Below are positions 1-10,893 of a stretch of 64,000 nt of DNA, piece by piece. Below the pieces are notes generated by a model. The model ran no database searches, had not been told where the DNA came from, and saw only the letters and a list, made by a program, of their open reading frames with translations. The translations under genes and the position numbers were made by a program. Numbering within the stretch: position 1 is the first letter of the stretch; the number at the start of each line of letters is the position of its first letter. Where the stretch lies: the NCBI GenBank assembly GCA_026182355.1, contig JAPFBL010000230.1, positions 222,001 to 286,000 on the forward strand, written 5' to 3'. The stretch comes from Hermatobates lingyangjiaoensis. Taxonomy: Eukaryota; Arthropoda; Insecta; Hemiptera; Hermatobatidae.

Positions 1-452
1 ATTTTTATGAGGGGAAAATTTATTTTATAAATCGACCCCTATCTTATTTAGAAGTATATAATGGAATCTTGATAAAAAAATATTTGGTTGAATCGTTGGA
101 TTTTTCTTTCACAATAACATCCTCTTTGCTTCTGTAATATATCTTCTTGGACTGTGAATATTAAGTTATTAAATCATGGAATAAAACGATAGTTTGTTTT
201 GCATTATCACATAAATTGCATATATTTCACTTTTGTTCATTCATCTCTCCTATTCGTGTAATATATTAGTAATTATTCAATTCATGTTTAGTTCTCAAAT
301 ACTAACATTTATAAGTTATTTAAAAATATTATATATTATAATAATATAGTTGTAATTTTATTTACAATACAAATAATATTTATATTGTCAGAGTACGACA
401 TGTTACCTCGAGTAAGTTTCCTTTAAAAACTGTATTCTATATTCTTCTATAT

Positions 453-1148
453 CAGAGTTTTTCAAACTTTTTTCGACGCGGAACCCTTTTTGCTTCAGTA
501 ACTTTCCCAGGAACTCCAGATTCTAATGATTTTATACAATCATAATATAAATATTTTCATATGCTTTTATAAATAGTATGTATGTTTAAAAACAATTAAA
601 AAAGTAATATTACTGCAATGCGTATTTTTCGAAGAAAAATTCAAAACTAAAAGATTTTAATTTTTATATCTTCCACAAGTACATAATACATGAAAAAGAA
701 TTATTAGTAACTTTATCACAAAGTTTATTTTGTAATTTTTTTTGGTTTTATAGTTGAAAATTTGATTCTCAAATCAGATTGAGCATTAAGTCAGTCTACT
801 TCGTTATTTACTTTTTATGGTAGTATAAAAGGAAAATCCGGTTTTACATAATTAGGTAGTGGGAAGTGGCAGCAATGTGTGAAGGGCTATTTTTACAATA
901 GAAAGAAATTCGGGAATCAGATAGCTCCAAAAACTGACTAGTGATTCATCCTAAATATGAATAAAATTTTGGCCACTTCTACTTATGTGTATAAGTATTA
1001 TTTGGTTTTACAAGAAACACAGAATAAATCCATACCCACTAAAGAAAAAAAAATTAGACAATTTTTTTCTCTAAATGTTTTTCGTGGAACCCCAGACAGT
1101 CAGATAAGGAACCCCTGTGTTCCGCGAAACCCACTTTGAAAACCTCTG
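453..1148. mobile_element. hAT-type non-autonomous DNA transposon (MITE)
   Basis: The 696-bp element has imperfect terminal inverted repeats. The left end starts CAGAGTTTTTCAAAC and the right end reads inward (reverse complement) as CAGAGGTTTTCAAAG; the subterminal GCGGAAC is also inverted between the ends. It is flanked by a perfect 8-bp direct repeat TTCTATAT (445-452 and 1149-1156). CAG-type termini with 8-bp target duplications are the known signature of hAT transposons. No transposase can be read inside, so this is a non-autonomous copy. The small open frame at 957-1139 is not a gene. Confidence 0.85.
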
Positions 1149-1189
1149 TTCTATATGAAGACTTTGCAATAAAATGGAATCAACGTCTA

Positions 1190-1300
1190 AACCACATTAA
1201 ACCATCAGCTGCAGTTGGACTCTGACGAAGACCACTTGTTTCGATTGAATCATCAGAGTCATTCTCTGATATTTTATTGTGGTTTAGTCGTTGGTATTAG
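1190..1300 (+). repeat. Degenerate hammerhead-like PLE tail repeat (family F1)
   Basis: CTGACGA at 1222-1228 is followed by AGACCACTTGTTTCGATTGAA and then a stretch resembling TATTTTATTGTGGTTT. This matches the better copies near 14762 and 59616, where the motif is CTGACGA-A-GACC...GGTT-GAAA. Here the hairpin arm is partly decayed and no (TA)n flanks it. Confidence 0.55.
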
Positions 1301-2070
1301 GGTATATGTCGAATTTTGAAACATAATTTGTTAATTAGTAGATTGAAAGTGATGAAACTTTTATATTGCAAAATGATTAATTAATATTATCTTGATTTTT
1401 AATTTTAAAAATGTATATGTTTTATTTTTTAAAATCGTTATGCTTTGTAAATTGCAGTGTATTTGGTGACGAATTTTCATAAACCTTGTAATGGATTGCT
1501 AATTCAGCATACTCGTGTGATTATTATTGATAGAATACTAATTTAGTAATGTAGAGACCAAGTACTGAAACAAATATTTAATATTTTAAAGACAATAAAG
1601 CTTTTTAAATATTTTTAATAAAATTATTTAATAAAAACCCGAATTGTATTTTTCAAGTGTTTTGAAAATAAGAATATAATAGAGGAAAAGTTTGAAAGTA
1701 AAGTAATTGTTTAAAAAGGGTTGTATTTGGGGTTTTGTGGTTGAGGGGATAATTACTTAGGTGTTGGAGAGTGGATTAAATAGGCGGGATAATCAGAGCG
1801 AGTGAAGAGGGTCGTTAGGGTAAGCTGTGAAGGGGTGAGTTGGGGCTTGGGCGAGGGTGAGTTGTCTTATTGTAGCTGTAATTAAATTTTACTAGATGAG
1901 ATAAATAATAGAGTTTTTGGCTAGAAGGAGTAAGCTCGTTAGTGCCTATTGTTTAAGAATTAATTAGTTAAGGTTGTGAAAATTAGGAATTGTTTTAATA
2001 CAGGGGTTGGATGCAAATTGGGGGGGGTGAGTTTGGTCCACTCAGGTAAATTAGATAGCCTGGTCAAGAG
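1300..2070. other. Upstream intergenic DNA, no gene seen
   Basis: AT-rich DNA gives way to a G-rich stretch at about 1720-2060 just upstream of the corazonin TATA box. I see no coding region. The G-rich part may be proximal promoter, but no specific site can be defended. Confidence 0.4.
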
Positions 2071-2073
2071 GTG

Positions 2074-2110
2074 TATATAAGGGAAAGCAAACGTGGTTGA
2101 GTTTTAGTCC
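2074..2110 (+). promoter_or_regulatory. crz: Core promoter of corazonin: TATA box and initiator
   Basis: TATATAA at 2074-2080 is followed about 30 bases later by TTTTAGTCC (2102-2110), which resembles the arthropod initiator TCAGT-type sequence, with a likely start near the A at 2106. The spacing is that of a canonical TATA-initiator promoter. A short leader, an ATG at 2122 and a CAG/GTATGC splice donor follow at once, which supports a real first exon. Promoter function is inferred, not seen. Confidence 0.55.
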
Positions 2111-2121
2111 TTCCGAGAACC

Positions 2122-2136
2122 ATGAACCAGATCCAG
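2122..2136 (+). CDS. crz: Corazonin exon 1, first five codons
   Basis: ATG at 2122 opens five codons (MNQIQ) ending at CAG, followed by a splice donor GTATGC at 2137. The exon ends in phase 0, and the next exon begins in phase 0 immediately after TTTCCTTTCAG at 9650. Joining them extends the signal peptide to about 24 residues: MNQIQ, then a hydrophobic LVLVLLVGL core, ending AEA before the Q of the mature peptide. The ATG of exon 2 could instead be the start, with this exon non-coding. The TATA box 30-50 bases upstream and the in-frame join favour this model. Confidence 0.5.
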
Positions 2137-2570
2137 GTATGCTCTGATAATTTCTACGATTAAGGATTACATCTCACCCCACGAAATATCACACTATCAA
2201 TAGCAAACCAAAGATACCATCTCTATTCTCCTAAATGTAAAGCGCAGAAAAACCACATTTTTTTTTTAAATAACTGTTTTTTCGCTTTATATCGCGTATA
2301 CATAATATAAAAAACAGCATTTCTCCATAAACACGTGAAACAAAAGGTGTATATGTATATAAAATTATGAGAAATTTATAAATGAGACTAAGATCTTTTG
2401 ATCATAAAAGGAAACCCCGAAACTGTTCCTCCGAGTCGTTGAATTTTTACTGCAGTTTATTCGTTGATATATCAACACCAAAATACTTTTTCTACATAGA
2501 GGTTTGTTTCAACATGAAACAATTTTTAAAAAAAACACGTTTTGCCAATGTTTCATTAATATTTCTAGAC

Positions 2571-4059
2571 ATCTTCAGGGATACATCAATACAGTTGCCA
2601 TAACATGAAAAAACATAAGTTACATTATTAAAATGAATACAAGTATACATTATATTTATTATATCAGGCAACATTTTACTCCAGTATGTTCATTTAATTC
2701 AGGTTTCTTATTAACAGGTTTTATTACACTAAATGATACTAATAAAAGTCCATTTTACGATTCTGGAGAAGCAGGCAGTCTGCCATTTAGGTTTGGTTTC
2801 TTTTCCTTTATTCAGAGCGATTCCATGACTTGTAGTCAGGTACGCTCATTCTCCTTTATTCTTGATTAATCGTTTACATCTTAGTTTTATCTCATCGATG
2901 CTCTGAATGTGATCTTTAGGTATATTGTAAACCGGTGTGATACTTAAGTATAAGTCCTGGTAGTAGAACCACTGTGGCTTGATTTAAGTAACTCGCGTCT
3001 CATTTGGTGTTGTATCGGGATATCACATTAGTTTTTTGAAGGTGTTTTCCATTTCAAGTTGCTCTTGATAAGTTTTTTTTAATTTATTTTATTGAGGGTG
3101 ATTATAGTACTGCGTCCTAAGAACTATTATACTTTCTCCCCTTCTGTACTATAGTACCCCAATTAGCTTCAACGCCTCCAAGAAGCTCAGCACTGTTTCT
3201 GGGTTCAATGGTAAAAGTTCATCTATAGTTTTTTTAATGCCCCAAAGCACCTACCTCTGTGTAACACAGTGGCTTGAAAATCAGCTAGCAGGTACAACGG
3301 TGTTTCTTCCTCTTCCTTGCACAAACCATCATTGATAATGCTTATTCTTCGCAGTTATCTATTAAGTTTGCAGTTACTCATTAGAAATCCGGTTAAAATC
3401 CTTAGATTATTCCTGCTCCTTTCCATACAATCCAAGATTTTCTTATTCTCAAATTATTGAGAAGTATTTTTGATTGTCTGTGTCCTTGAAGAGAATGCCA
3501 TTATTACTTCCTGTTTTCCCCATCCTCTTTCCTAAGGAGTTCTTATATAGTGTGTTGTCCTATACCACTAATTACAAGTTTTCCTATGGCATAAATATTA
3601 TAATAAATGTCGATATTAGCCAGTCAGCTGAGTAAACACAAGATGTATTAGCTTTGATAATCGCCTGTAAAATCCTTGAACGCTTCTTGTACTTTATAGA
3701 GAACTGATTTCCATAGTCAATAGTTTGGGTTCTTTCCTCTTAGACTGGCTGATCTTGCTAATGATGATTGTGGTTAGATTATTCATGTATTCCTATAATG
3801 TATTGTCAAATAGTTTGTTGTTACATCCCTTCTTAACCAATACCTGTTTCATCCTTTCCGCAGCTTCATGAAATACAGACCAGCCGGATGATGTCTTACA
3901 TGCTCTCTTTATAATAGTTCTATCCTTATACCTATAAATATAAATGGAGAAGATTTAATATCTTCAGGGATACATCAATACAGTTACCATTAATAAAAAC
4001 ATAAGTTACACTATTAAAATGAATACAAGTATACATTATATTATATTAGGCAATATTTT
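2571..4059. repeat. ~105-bp direct repeat pair (2571-2680 and 3960-4059)
   Basis: Both copies begin ATCTTCAGGGATACATCAAT, continue through AAAACATAAGTTACA and AATGAATACAAGTATACA, and end in GGCAAYATTTT. They are about 1.28 kb apart and flank most of an old non-LTR remnant. The repeat differs by several substitutions and small indels, so it is not recent. It could be a duplication that arose with the insertion, or two copies of an unclassified repeat. Confidence 0.7.
3090..3940 (-). pseudogene. Decayed non-LTR retrotransposon, 3' part of ORF2
   Basis: Read on the minus strand this resembles the C-terminal portion of a non-LTR ORF2. Near 3290-3360 it reads like NDGLCKEEEETPLYLLADFQ, and a better copy of the same family (48267-48435) keeps the C..C...H....C cluster. 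Upstream on the minus strand, pieces such as SGWSVFHEAAERMKQ (near 3860-3900) sit in frames broken by many stops. No full domain is intact. Confidence 0.5.
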
Positions 4060-5260
4060 CCTCTTCTTTCCTCTTCCATCTTCAATTCCTCTTTTTCACA
4101 TAACTAGAACTACTTCTTTATTTGTTATTGATATTGAGGTGACTTATTTGATAATGAACTGACGTGGTTGTTCTAGCTCTCATGCATACGTTGTATGATA
4201 TTTTTTATTCGTTTTTGAGAAAGTTAAGAATAAAACGACTCCTGACAAAGTTAGCCTGAAAATCTAAAGCAGTGCATCTTCACGATTTACGACCTTATTG
4301 CAAATCATATTTTTATATTTAATGAATTTCCGTCATTTTAATAAGCAATTCTCTTGCTTTTATCAGTCAGTAATTTTAAATTATGTTTAAGGTATTTAAA
4401 TTGAGTGAATTCCACATGAATTTAAATTAAGACAAACACAAATTACATATTAAAAAATATTCCAAAGTAAATAAATGACTATACTTTTATAGACCAATTA
4501 TAATTAAAAAAAAAGAGTGCAAACTGAAGAGATATAATTAAAAGCGGACGTAGAAAAGGTAAAAAATAATTAAAGTAATTATTGCTAAACGTGAACCGCT
4601 TGTAAAACTAAATTACCTTCGTTACTTCGAATTGTTGTTTAAACACTTTAGTTTCTTTAGTGTGTGGCTTAACTTTTCATTCATTCCATAATAATAAAAC
4701 CAAAACTACGGGTAAATAAAAGCAAGTTATAACTCTTTTTATCTATTTAAATAAATAAGTGTTATGGATATATTTTTAATCTTTTCCTTCATTTTGTTTC
4801 TGTAATAAGTTTTTAGACAATTATTTTCTTGAAATTGATTAAAACAATTCTTTATTTTTTTCTTTCTTTTGTTGTGAACTTTGATAAAAATTATATTTGA
4901 TTAATAATTTTTGTTTGACTAGTCACCAATAAGTGAGTGTAGAACCTGAATGCAGCATTAAAAACAAATAACCTTGCTCAATAAATCAGAAGACAAATAA
5001 ACGATTTTAGTGATGGGTATATTTAAGTGAATTACAATTGCAGAAAGGGTTCAGAAAAAACCAAAGTAAATTTTAAAAGAACCATTAGAAACCATACCAA
5101 TAATACAAAGACCAAAATAGAATAAAGAGATAATTGTTCATATATTTTATTTCAATTTTACAAATTGCAAGTAAATACAAAACGATTTGTGATAATGAAA
5201 ACAACAAAAAGCAAGCTGTTATACAATGTTTCATTTTGAACAATAATAACACCCCAGCGG
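4060..5260. other. Intronic AT-rich DNA, nothing recognised
   Basis: No coding region, structured repeat or microsatellite of note is seen here; the composition is strongly AT-rich. Confidence 0.5.
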
Positions 5261-5329
5261 TCTGATCGTAAAGGTTTGGCTTCTTCTCTATTATACTAAC
5301 GAATCAATTATATATATACTCCAGTTTCT

Positions 5330-5545
5330 CCGAAGCCAGTTGCAGTTTGTTTCTCAACGCTAGTACTTTATACTTTTTCCTGATGACGACGGATGTCGAA
5401 ATATCGAAGTGAGTTCCACAGTGACTTTCTCTGTTCCTTACTATCTGTTATTGTATGGATATATCTATCAATGATCAAACCACAATAACAATTGATTGTT
5501 ATTTCACGTGTTTATGTGAAATCTTTATATATATATATATATATA
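5330..5545 (+). repeat. Hammerhead-like PLE tail (F3) fused to an F1 3' end
   Basis: At 5380-5401 the core is CTGATGA, one C, GAC, GGAT, GTC, then GAAA, followed by ATATCGAAGTGAGTT as in the F3 foldback at 6679. Further on comes the F1-type end ATTGTTATTTCACGTG...GTGAAATC, leading into (TA)n at 5525. Two family ends are thus joined in one unit, suggesting a chimera made by template switching or nested insertion. Confidence 0.65.
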
Positions 5546-5635
5546 GTATATAAATATAATTATATATATATTTTATATATATTATTATAATACTAATATA
5601 TATAATAATAATATAATATATAATAATATATATAT

Positions 5636-5689
<54 letters not shown>

Positions 5690-5690
5690 T
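5524..5690. repeat. (TA)n-rich tract
   Basis: Nearly pure A/T with long perfect TA runs (5524-5545 and about 5638-5686) and imperfect TATAATAA between them. It links neighbouring foldback units. Confidence 0.9.
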
Positions 5691-5899
5691 AATTTGACTA
5701 GACCTTCATTCAAATATGTTTGGTTAAAATTTTCATTTTTGTCCTTTTTTTTTCTAACTTTCTGACTATGGTTTTCCACCTTTCTAGTATGATATAAAAC
5801 ATTTCACCAAATGATTTAAAAATTAAAAAGCAGAAAAAAAAGCAAATGGACAAAAATGATAATTAGCATAATTTTTAACAAAATATATATCCCAACTGA

Positions 5900-6146
5900 A
5901 TTCAGTTTTTGACTCTGACAAAAATTGCTTGTTACGGTTGAACGATTTTAGTCTTGTTTTCCCATTTGATATTGTGGTTTGATCATTGATTGCTATTTCA
6001 CATGTTTATGTGAAATCTTTATATATATATATATTATCAGCCTTTATCAGCCTTTGGAGCGATTCACTTCTTTTCCTTAAGACGAGGACATCGAAATATA
6101 GTAGTGAGTTCAGTGGTTTCCTTTCTATGTGTTCTTTTTTAAATTC

Positions 6147-6190
<44 letters not shown>
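5900..6190 (+). repeat. F1 tail copy plus degenerate F3-like motif, ending in (TA)n
   Basis: 5905-6025 is F1 (CTGACAAAAATTGCTTG, then CGGTTGAA, TATTGTGGTTTGATCATTG and GTTTATGTGAAATC) running into TA repeats. 6075-6110 contains TTAAGACGAGGACATCGAAA, a decayed form of the CTGANGA...GAAA motif. A (TA)n tract fills 6152-6189. Confidence 0.6.
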
Positions 6191-6192
<2 letters not shown>

Positions 6193-6215
6193 TAATAATC
6201 AACAATAACTCTTGA

Positions 6216-6290
6216 TATAATATATGAATTAAACACCACAATAAATGATGTGGTGTTTATAAGTATTTATTGTGGTGTTTAATTCATATA
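6216..6290. repeat. Short inverted pair of PLE terminal sequence
   Basis: ATGAATTAAACACCACAATA (about 6224-6243) and its inverse TATTGTGGTGTTTAATTCAT (about 6268-6287) form a hairpin with a 24-base middle, flanked by TA repeats. The same terminal sequence bounds the GIY-YIG-containing PLE piece at 51094-51506, so this looks like a remnant of that element's ends. Confidence 0.7.
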
Positions 6291-6302
6291 TATATATATA
6301 TA

Positions 6303-6470
6303 TATATATACCATGATAAACGAAAAACGGTCCAACAGGACAGATAACAATTAAAATAAGCAGTTACACATAAACTGAAACACAACAAAGACCCACTTTT
6401 CAATATTTCGACCGTAATGGCGGTCGTCCTCAGAAGAAGAAGTGAATTGACGGAGGGACGACAGTCAACT
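6303..6470 (-). repeat. Hammerhead-like PLE tail, family F2 (single arm)
   Basis: On the minus strand, 6433-6406 reads CTGAGGA, C, GACCG, CCATTA, CGGTC, GAAA: a 5-bp hairpin inside the hammerhead-like core. Downstream of it come GTGGGTCTTTGTTGTG, CCTGTTGGACCGTTTTTCG and then (TA)n. This is one orientation only; other F2 copies form inverted pairs. Confidence 0.75.
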
Positions 6471-6500
6471 CATATATATATATATACTCATATATATAAC

Positions 6501-6757
6501 ATAAATTCAAAACGAAGGAAACACACAGAAAGACACAGACATAACTCACATCGATATTTCGACCATCGTCGTCATCAGGAAGTGTGAAGGGCGAAGAGCG
6601 AAGAGTCCCGCAGGAAGACAGGGCTGAGTACCGCCCTGTCTTCCTGCGGGACTCTTCGCTCTTCGCTCTTCACACCTCCTGATGACGACGATGGTCGAAA
6701 TATCGATGTGAGTTATGTCTGTGTCTTTCTGTGTGTTTCCTTCGTTTTGAATTTATT
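6501..6757. repeat. Near-perfect foldback, family F3, two hammerhead-like cores
   Basis: The inverted repeat has ~124-base arms and an ~8-base loop around 6625-6632; I count only about two mismatches in the inner half of the arms. Each arm carries the core CTGATGA, C, GAC, GATG, GTC, GAAA (plus strand 6679-6700; minus strand 6578-6557). The outer ends meet TA-rich tracts. The high arm identity implies recent formation or gene-conversion-like correction. Confidence 0.9.
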
Positions 6758-6818
6758 TTATTTTAAAAAAGTCCGCTGGACCGTTTCTTTTAATTGTATA
6801 TATATATATATATATATA

Positions 6819-7086
6819 GTTCAATATAGACAAAGAAACATAGAGAAATCAAAAGAACACACTTACAGTCTCTAATTTTCGGTTTGAACCGTCTTCAGGA
6901 GAGATAAGAGAGGGAAACCAAGCGCACTGGTTCAGAGACGGTTGGAGATTTTACGGTCTCCAACCGTCTCTGAACCAGTGCGCTTGGTTTCTCTCTCTTA
7001 TCTCTCCTGAAGACGGTTCAAACCGAAAATTAGAGACTGTAAGTGTGTTCTTTTGATTTCTCTATGTTTATTTGTCTATATTGAAC
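6819..7086. repeat. Near-perfect foldback, family F4, two hammerhead-like cores
   Basis: Arms of ~130 bases run from GTTCAATATAGACAAA (6819) to its inverse ending at 7086, with the centre near 6949-6956. Each arm has CTGAAGA, C, GGTT, CAA, ACC, GAAA (plus 7007-7028; minus 6898-6877). Beyond the right arm lies GTCCGTTTTGGATC and then (TA)n at about 7128, matching the tail layout of F2 and F5. Confidence 0.9.
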
Positions 7087-7124
7087 TATATTTGTCCGTT
7101 TTGGATCTTGTTTCCAACGAAAAA

Positions 7125-7127
<3 letters not shown>

Positions 7128-7161
<34 letters not shown>

Positions 7162-7405
7162 ACACTAAAAAACCTCAACAAAACTCACTTCAATATTTTG
7201 ATGTTCTCATCATCAAGAGTTGAAGAAGAAGATACTTAATGTGTTCTGCTCAGATGGTAAACACCGACAGCAACAGCTGTTTGCAGCCGAGCAGAGCTCT
7301 TCTTCTTCTTCTGCTTCTACTCTTGATGATGAGGTCGAAATATTTTGTTTCTGTTTCTCCTTTTGTTTTAATCATTTGATACGTTGTTCTAACGGACTGT
7401 TTTAT

Positions 7406-7439
<34 letters not shown>

Positions 7440-7455
7440 TATATATATATATATA
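7128..7455. repeat. Foldback-like unit, family F6, between (TA)n tracts
   Basis: The unit is bounded by TA repeats at 7128-7160 and about 7406-7455. The right half has TTGATGA-T-GAGGTC-GAAA (7323-7340) followed by ATATTTTGTTTCTG and CTAACGGACTG; the left half carries a degenerate inverse (CATCATCAAG near 7208-7217). AAGAAGAAGA and TCTTCTTCTT lie on either side of the centre. The hairpin here is weaker than in F2-F5. Confidence 0.6.
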
Positions 7456-7554
7456 GACGCGGAGATTTTATACATATATTGTAGTGAGTTTTTTTTTGTC
7501 TTCTCCTAGCTTATTCTGTGTGAGTTATATATATAATAATTATACACTTTGAAA

Positions 7555-7640
7555 ACTTTAATAATTTTGAATGAAAAACAGATACCAGAACTTACATTTA
7601 ATATTTCGACACTTTTTACGGTCATCCTCTGGAAGGGATG
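7555..7640 (-). repeat. Hammerhead-like PLE tail fragment, minus strand
   Basis: The minus strand of about 7634-7605 reads CAGAGGA, T, GACCGTAAAAAGTGTC, GAAA, then ATATTAAATGTAAGTTC. The GAC/GTC hairpin and trailing ATATT match the other families, but the first core bases are changed. It is a single arm without a partner. Confidence 0.5.
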
Positions 7641-9640
7641 TCAAGCGGTGGAAATGAAAGACAACTGGACAGCTTCACAGAACGTGTGCAGGTTGGCCAC
7701 AATAAAAACAAAAAAAAAGTAATAGAAATAGTTGAAGAAGAATAATAAAGGGGAAGAAATAATAATAAAAAGAAATATGTATAAATATAAAATTTAATTG
7801 AACAGAAAATTAATAAAATAAAAAAAAATTAACAAGTTATTAAAAAATTTTTTATATAAATATATAGGAACTTATCGTATATGTCAATAACAAAACACAC
7901 AATATCAATAAAAAAGAAAAAAATTCTAGTTCCTTTCAACTGTTGGTATTGAAATAACAATCAATGATCACAGTTTTTACTTTTATCTTGTATGTTGTAG
8001 TAATTTCTTTGAGTTTGAATCCTGTGTGTTCATTGTGACATTGTCTATGTGAGAAGTGGAGGTTTGATGGTCTGGTCGTACTACTCTCCTCTTTTCTCTA
8101 TCGTTAATGATTATTATTATTATTGATTAATTAAACTGAAGAATGCACTGTTCAAAATTTTATACAAAGGAATTTTACTGTCTCTCTGATAAAATATAAA
8201 AAGGCATGCATATTTGATAAGAATTTAATTTTAAAATAGGTTGTCAAAGAGGAGATTGTTTATATTAAATCGATTCTGTACTTTTAAATGGGCTCTTGTG
8301 AATACCCCACAGAGTGGATGTACTTAGTTTAAGGCATGGAAAATTCCCTTTTCAGGTGCGAATGAAAGGACCCTTTGGAGCAAAGGCACCCAAATCATGT
8401 TTATTTAACTCGGCCCTTATTCAACTAAGCATGGCCTACTTTCAACTTGATTTTCTTTTACTTAGCTTCTATTTTAACGTCAGTTCCACAGACTTTTAGA
8501 CATACAATGAAAGCAAATGAATATACAATGATGGAGTTGGGAGAGATGTTGACGAATGAAATGTTAGGAGAACTTTATTGTTATATTTATGAGGTTGTTA
8601 TTTTCAGGAGTTTTAGTTTTCAGTTAACTACAATTGGGCAAGTTTGTTCAATTCCTCGTCTATCTTAATCAACAACTTCTCTTTTGAATTTCTCTTGAAG
8701 ATATACAACTGATGTATTTACAGTTGACTTTAACCAAGAGTTTGTGTGAATATCCATAAAATGGAATATACATGGATATATTCCCTTTTTCAAATATAAG
8801 TGCACATATACAATGGAATTCAGAAAGTACCAGGAGGAATAATCTATTAGCTATAGTAGTGTGGAGGATTGCTCCTTAATAGTATAATAGATTATCCATA
8901 ATACGAGGTGGTTAGTAGTATGGAGGATTGCTATGAAGCTGTAAATATATAATAACACATTATAATATAACGCAAAGCAAATTTGAGCTTTAGTATTCAA
9001 TTAAAATATATCTCAGGAAAACTTATTTTGCTTATGTTGAATTGCGGCTTACGTGGGTGTTTGTGTCCAAGCAGTTCTTTTACTATTTGAATGAAACTAT
9101 TTACTCAAGAAAATTTATCCATATTGAAGTATTTTCAAAATATATGTATATTACATTTATTTTAAAAAATATATATTTTCTTTCAAAATATATATTAAAA
9201 TTTCCAAAGTAATGTAACTTGTGATAAAAAACATTTTTTTTATTTAAATTATATACAGAAACTTTGATAATTAATTAAATTAACATTTATTAGATAATAC
9301 TGTTATTGATACATATGTTAGAAAGTTATTAATGTATGTTTTTGTCAAGTCATCAATTCATTGATGATGTCATGAAATGCCTGATTATTGCATCAAATGG
9401 AATCATTTTATGGTATGATAAATTATGTGGTAAGACTCCGACATGTGTACATGTTAGGAAATCATTGAAATATTGGCATGTTGTGAAGTTAATAACCTCG
9501 TAGAGTCAGGAAATTTTAGTGGCAAAGTAATAATGAATCGAAATTTTGAAAGTTTGAAAAATAAAATGAAATGTTTTAGTTTTAGGAAATTGAAAGATGA
9601 TAGGGGTGAGTATTTTTGATATATCGTTTAATCTTTCCGT
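7641..9640. other. Intron 1 distal part, no gene seen
   Basis: Mostly unique-looking AT-rich DNA. A locally repeated phrase GTGTGGAGGATTGCT / GTATGGAGGATTGCT sits near 8858-8935. Small open frames at 8314-8668 have no recognisable content. Confidence 0.4.
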
Positions 9641-9650
9641 TTCCTTTCAG

Positions 9651-9827
9651 ATGCTGAACAGAGTCCTGGTGTTGGTCTTGCTAGTGGGACTCTACTGGGC
9701 CGAAGCTCAGACCTTCCAGTATTCTCGAGGTTGGACTAACGGCAAAAGAGCACCACCGTACTCCTCTAGAGAGCTAGCCTGCCAATTGCACAGGTTGACG
9801 AGTCTTCTTCAGGGAAAACCTGTCCAG
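9651..9827 (+). CDS. crz: Corazonin precursor, main exon with mature peptide
   Basis: Corazonin is a secreted arthropod neuropeptide of the GnRH/AKH-related superfamily, acting through a G-protein-coupled receptor in stress, moulting and metabolism. This 59-codon exon encodes a hydrophobic signal peptide (exon residues 1-19, ending AEA), then the mature 11-mer QTFQYSRGWTN, identical to [Arg7]-corazonin. G gives C-terminal amidation, KR is the dibasic cleavage site, and the N-terminal Q would become pyroglutamate. The rest is the start of the corazonin-associated peptide, with a CQLHRL..LLQG stretch of the kind seen in other precursors. The acceptor TTTCCTTTCAG ends at 9650 and the donor GTAAGA starts at 9828; both junctions are phase 0. 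The exon is clearly less AT-rich than its surroundings. Confidence 0.95.
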
Positions 9828-10893
9828 GTAAGAAATTGAGGTTCTGGGAACTCCTCCAACTGCTAGAGTGGTTGTTCCTCTAAAAAAAAAAAAAAAAATG
9901 ATAAAAATAGACTGACAGCAAAAGGGTATCGTTTTATTCTTCACAATATATCCAAATAGAACAGACATACACGAGAAAACTTCAGGAGTATATAATTTTT
10001 TAGAAAATTAAAACGTGTTTACAAATTTAGTAAAATAGTGAGATTAGTAATCTATGACTATGTTCCATAAAATTTAAAAAAAAAGTTGAAATAATATTGC
10101 AACAGCAATAACTGACCCCAAAGAAATTAATAGAAAAGAGAGATAATGCTGCAACCACCAAGTAACGATATTACTTAGACTGAAAAAAGTATTTCAATTT
10201 TTTATATTTTCAGAAGCCACCAAAAAAGTTTAAAAACGTATAAACAACTATCTGAAATTTGAGACTTGTGATTAACGAATTATGTTTGATTTTTTGATTT
10301 GGTGTTTCGATTTATGATAAATTGTGTCACCGTGGAATGGTGAAAGGGATGGGTGTTGCCCGTGGTAAACCATGAACAAAAAACCTTCTGGACAAATTTT
10401 ATAAAATGCACAGATGTTGCCTGTGGTAAACCATGAACAAAAAACTACCTTTTGGACAAGTTTTATGAAATGCACAGGTTTTGCCCAAAGTAATCATAGA
10501 ACTGAAAACCTAGTAGACAAGTTTTATTGAGTGTTGCCCGTGGTAAACCAAAAACAAAGAACCTTCTGGACAAATTTTATAAAATGCACAGATGTTACCC
10601 GTAGTAATTCAAGAACTAAAAACCTAGTAGACAAGTTTTATTGAGTGTTCCCCGTGGTAAACCAAAAACAAAGAACCTTCTGGACAAATTTTATAAAATG
10701 CACAGATGTTGCTCTTAGTAGTCCAAGAACTAAAAACCTAGTAGTCAAGTTTTATTGAGTGTTGTCCGTGGTAAACCATGAACAAAAAACTACCTTCTGG
10801 ACAAGTTTTATGAAATGCACAGGTTTTGCCCAAAGTAATCATAGAACTAAAAACCTAGTAGACAAGTTTTATTGAGTGTTACCCGTGGTAAAC

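Noticed and set aside
5585..5779. Open frames made of repeated Y-I codons across TA tracts (also at 7220, 13765, 41463, 45583)
   Set aside because: These are (TA)n microsatellites translated; only the flanking KEDLLP..YTNI segments are meaningful.
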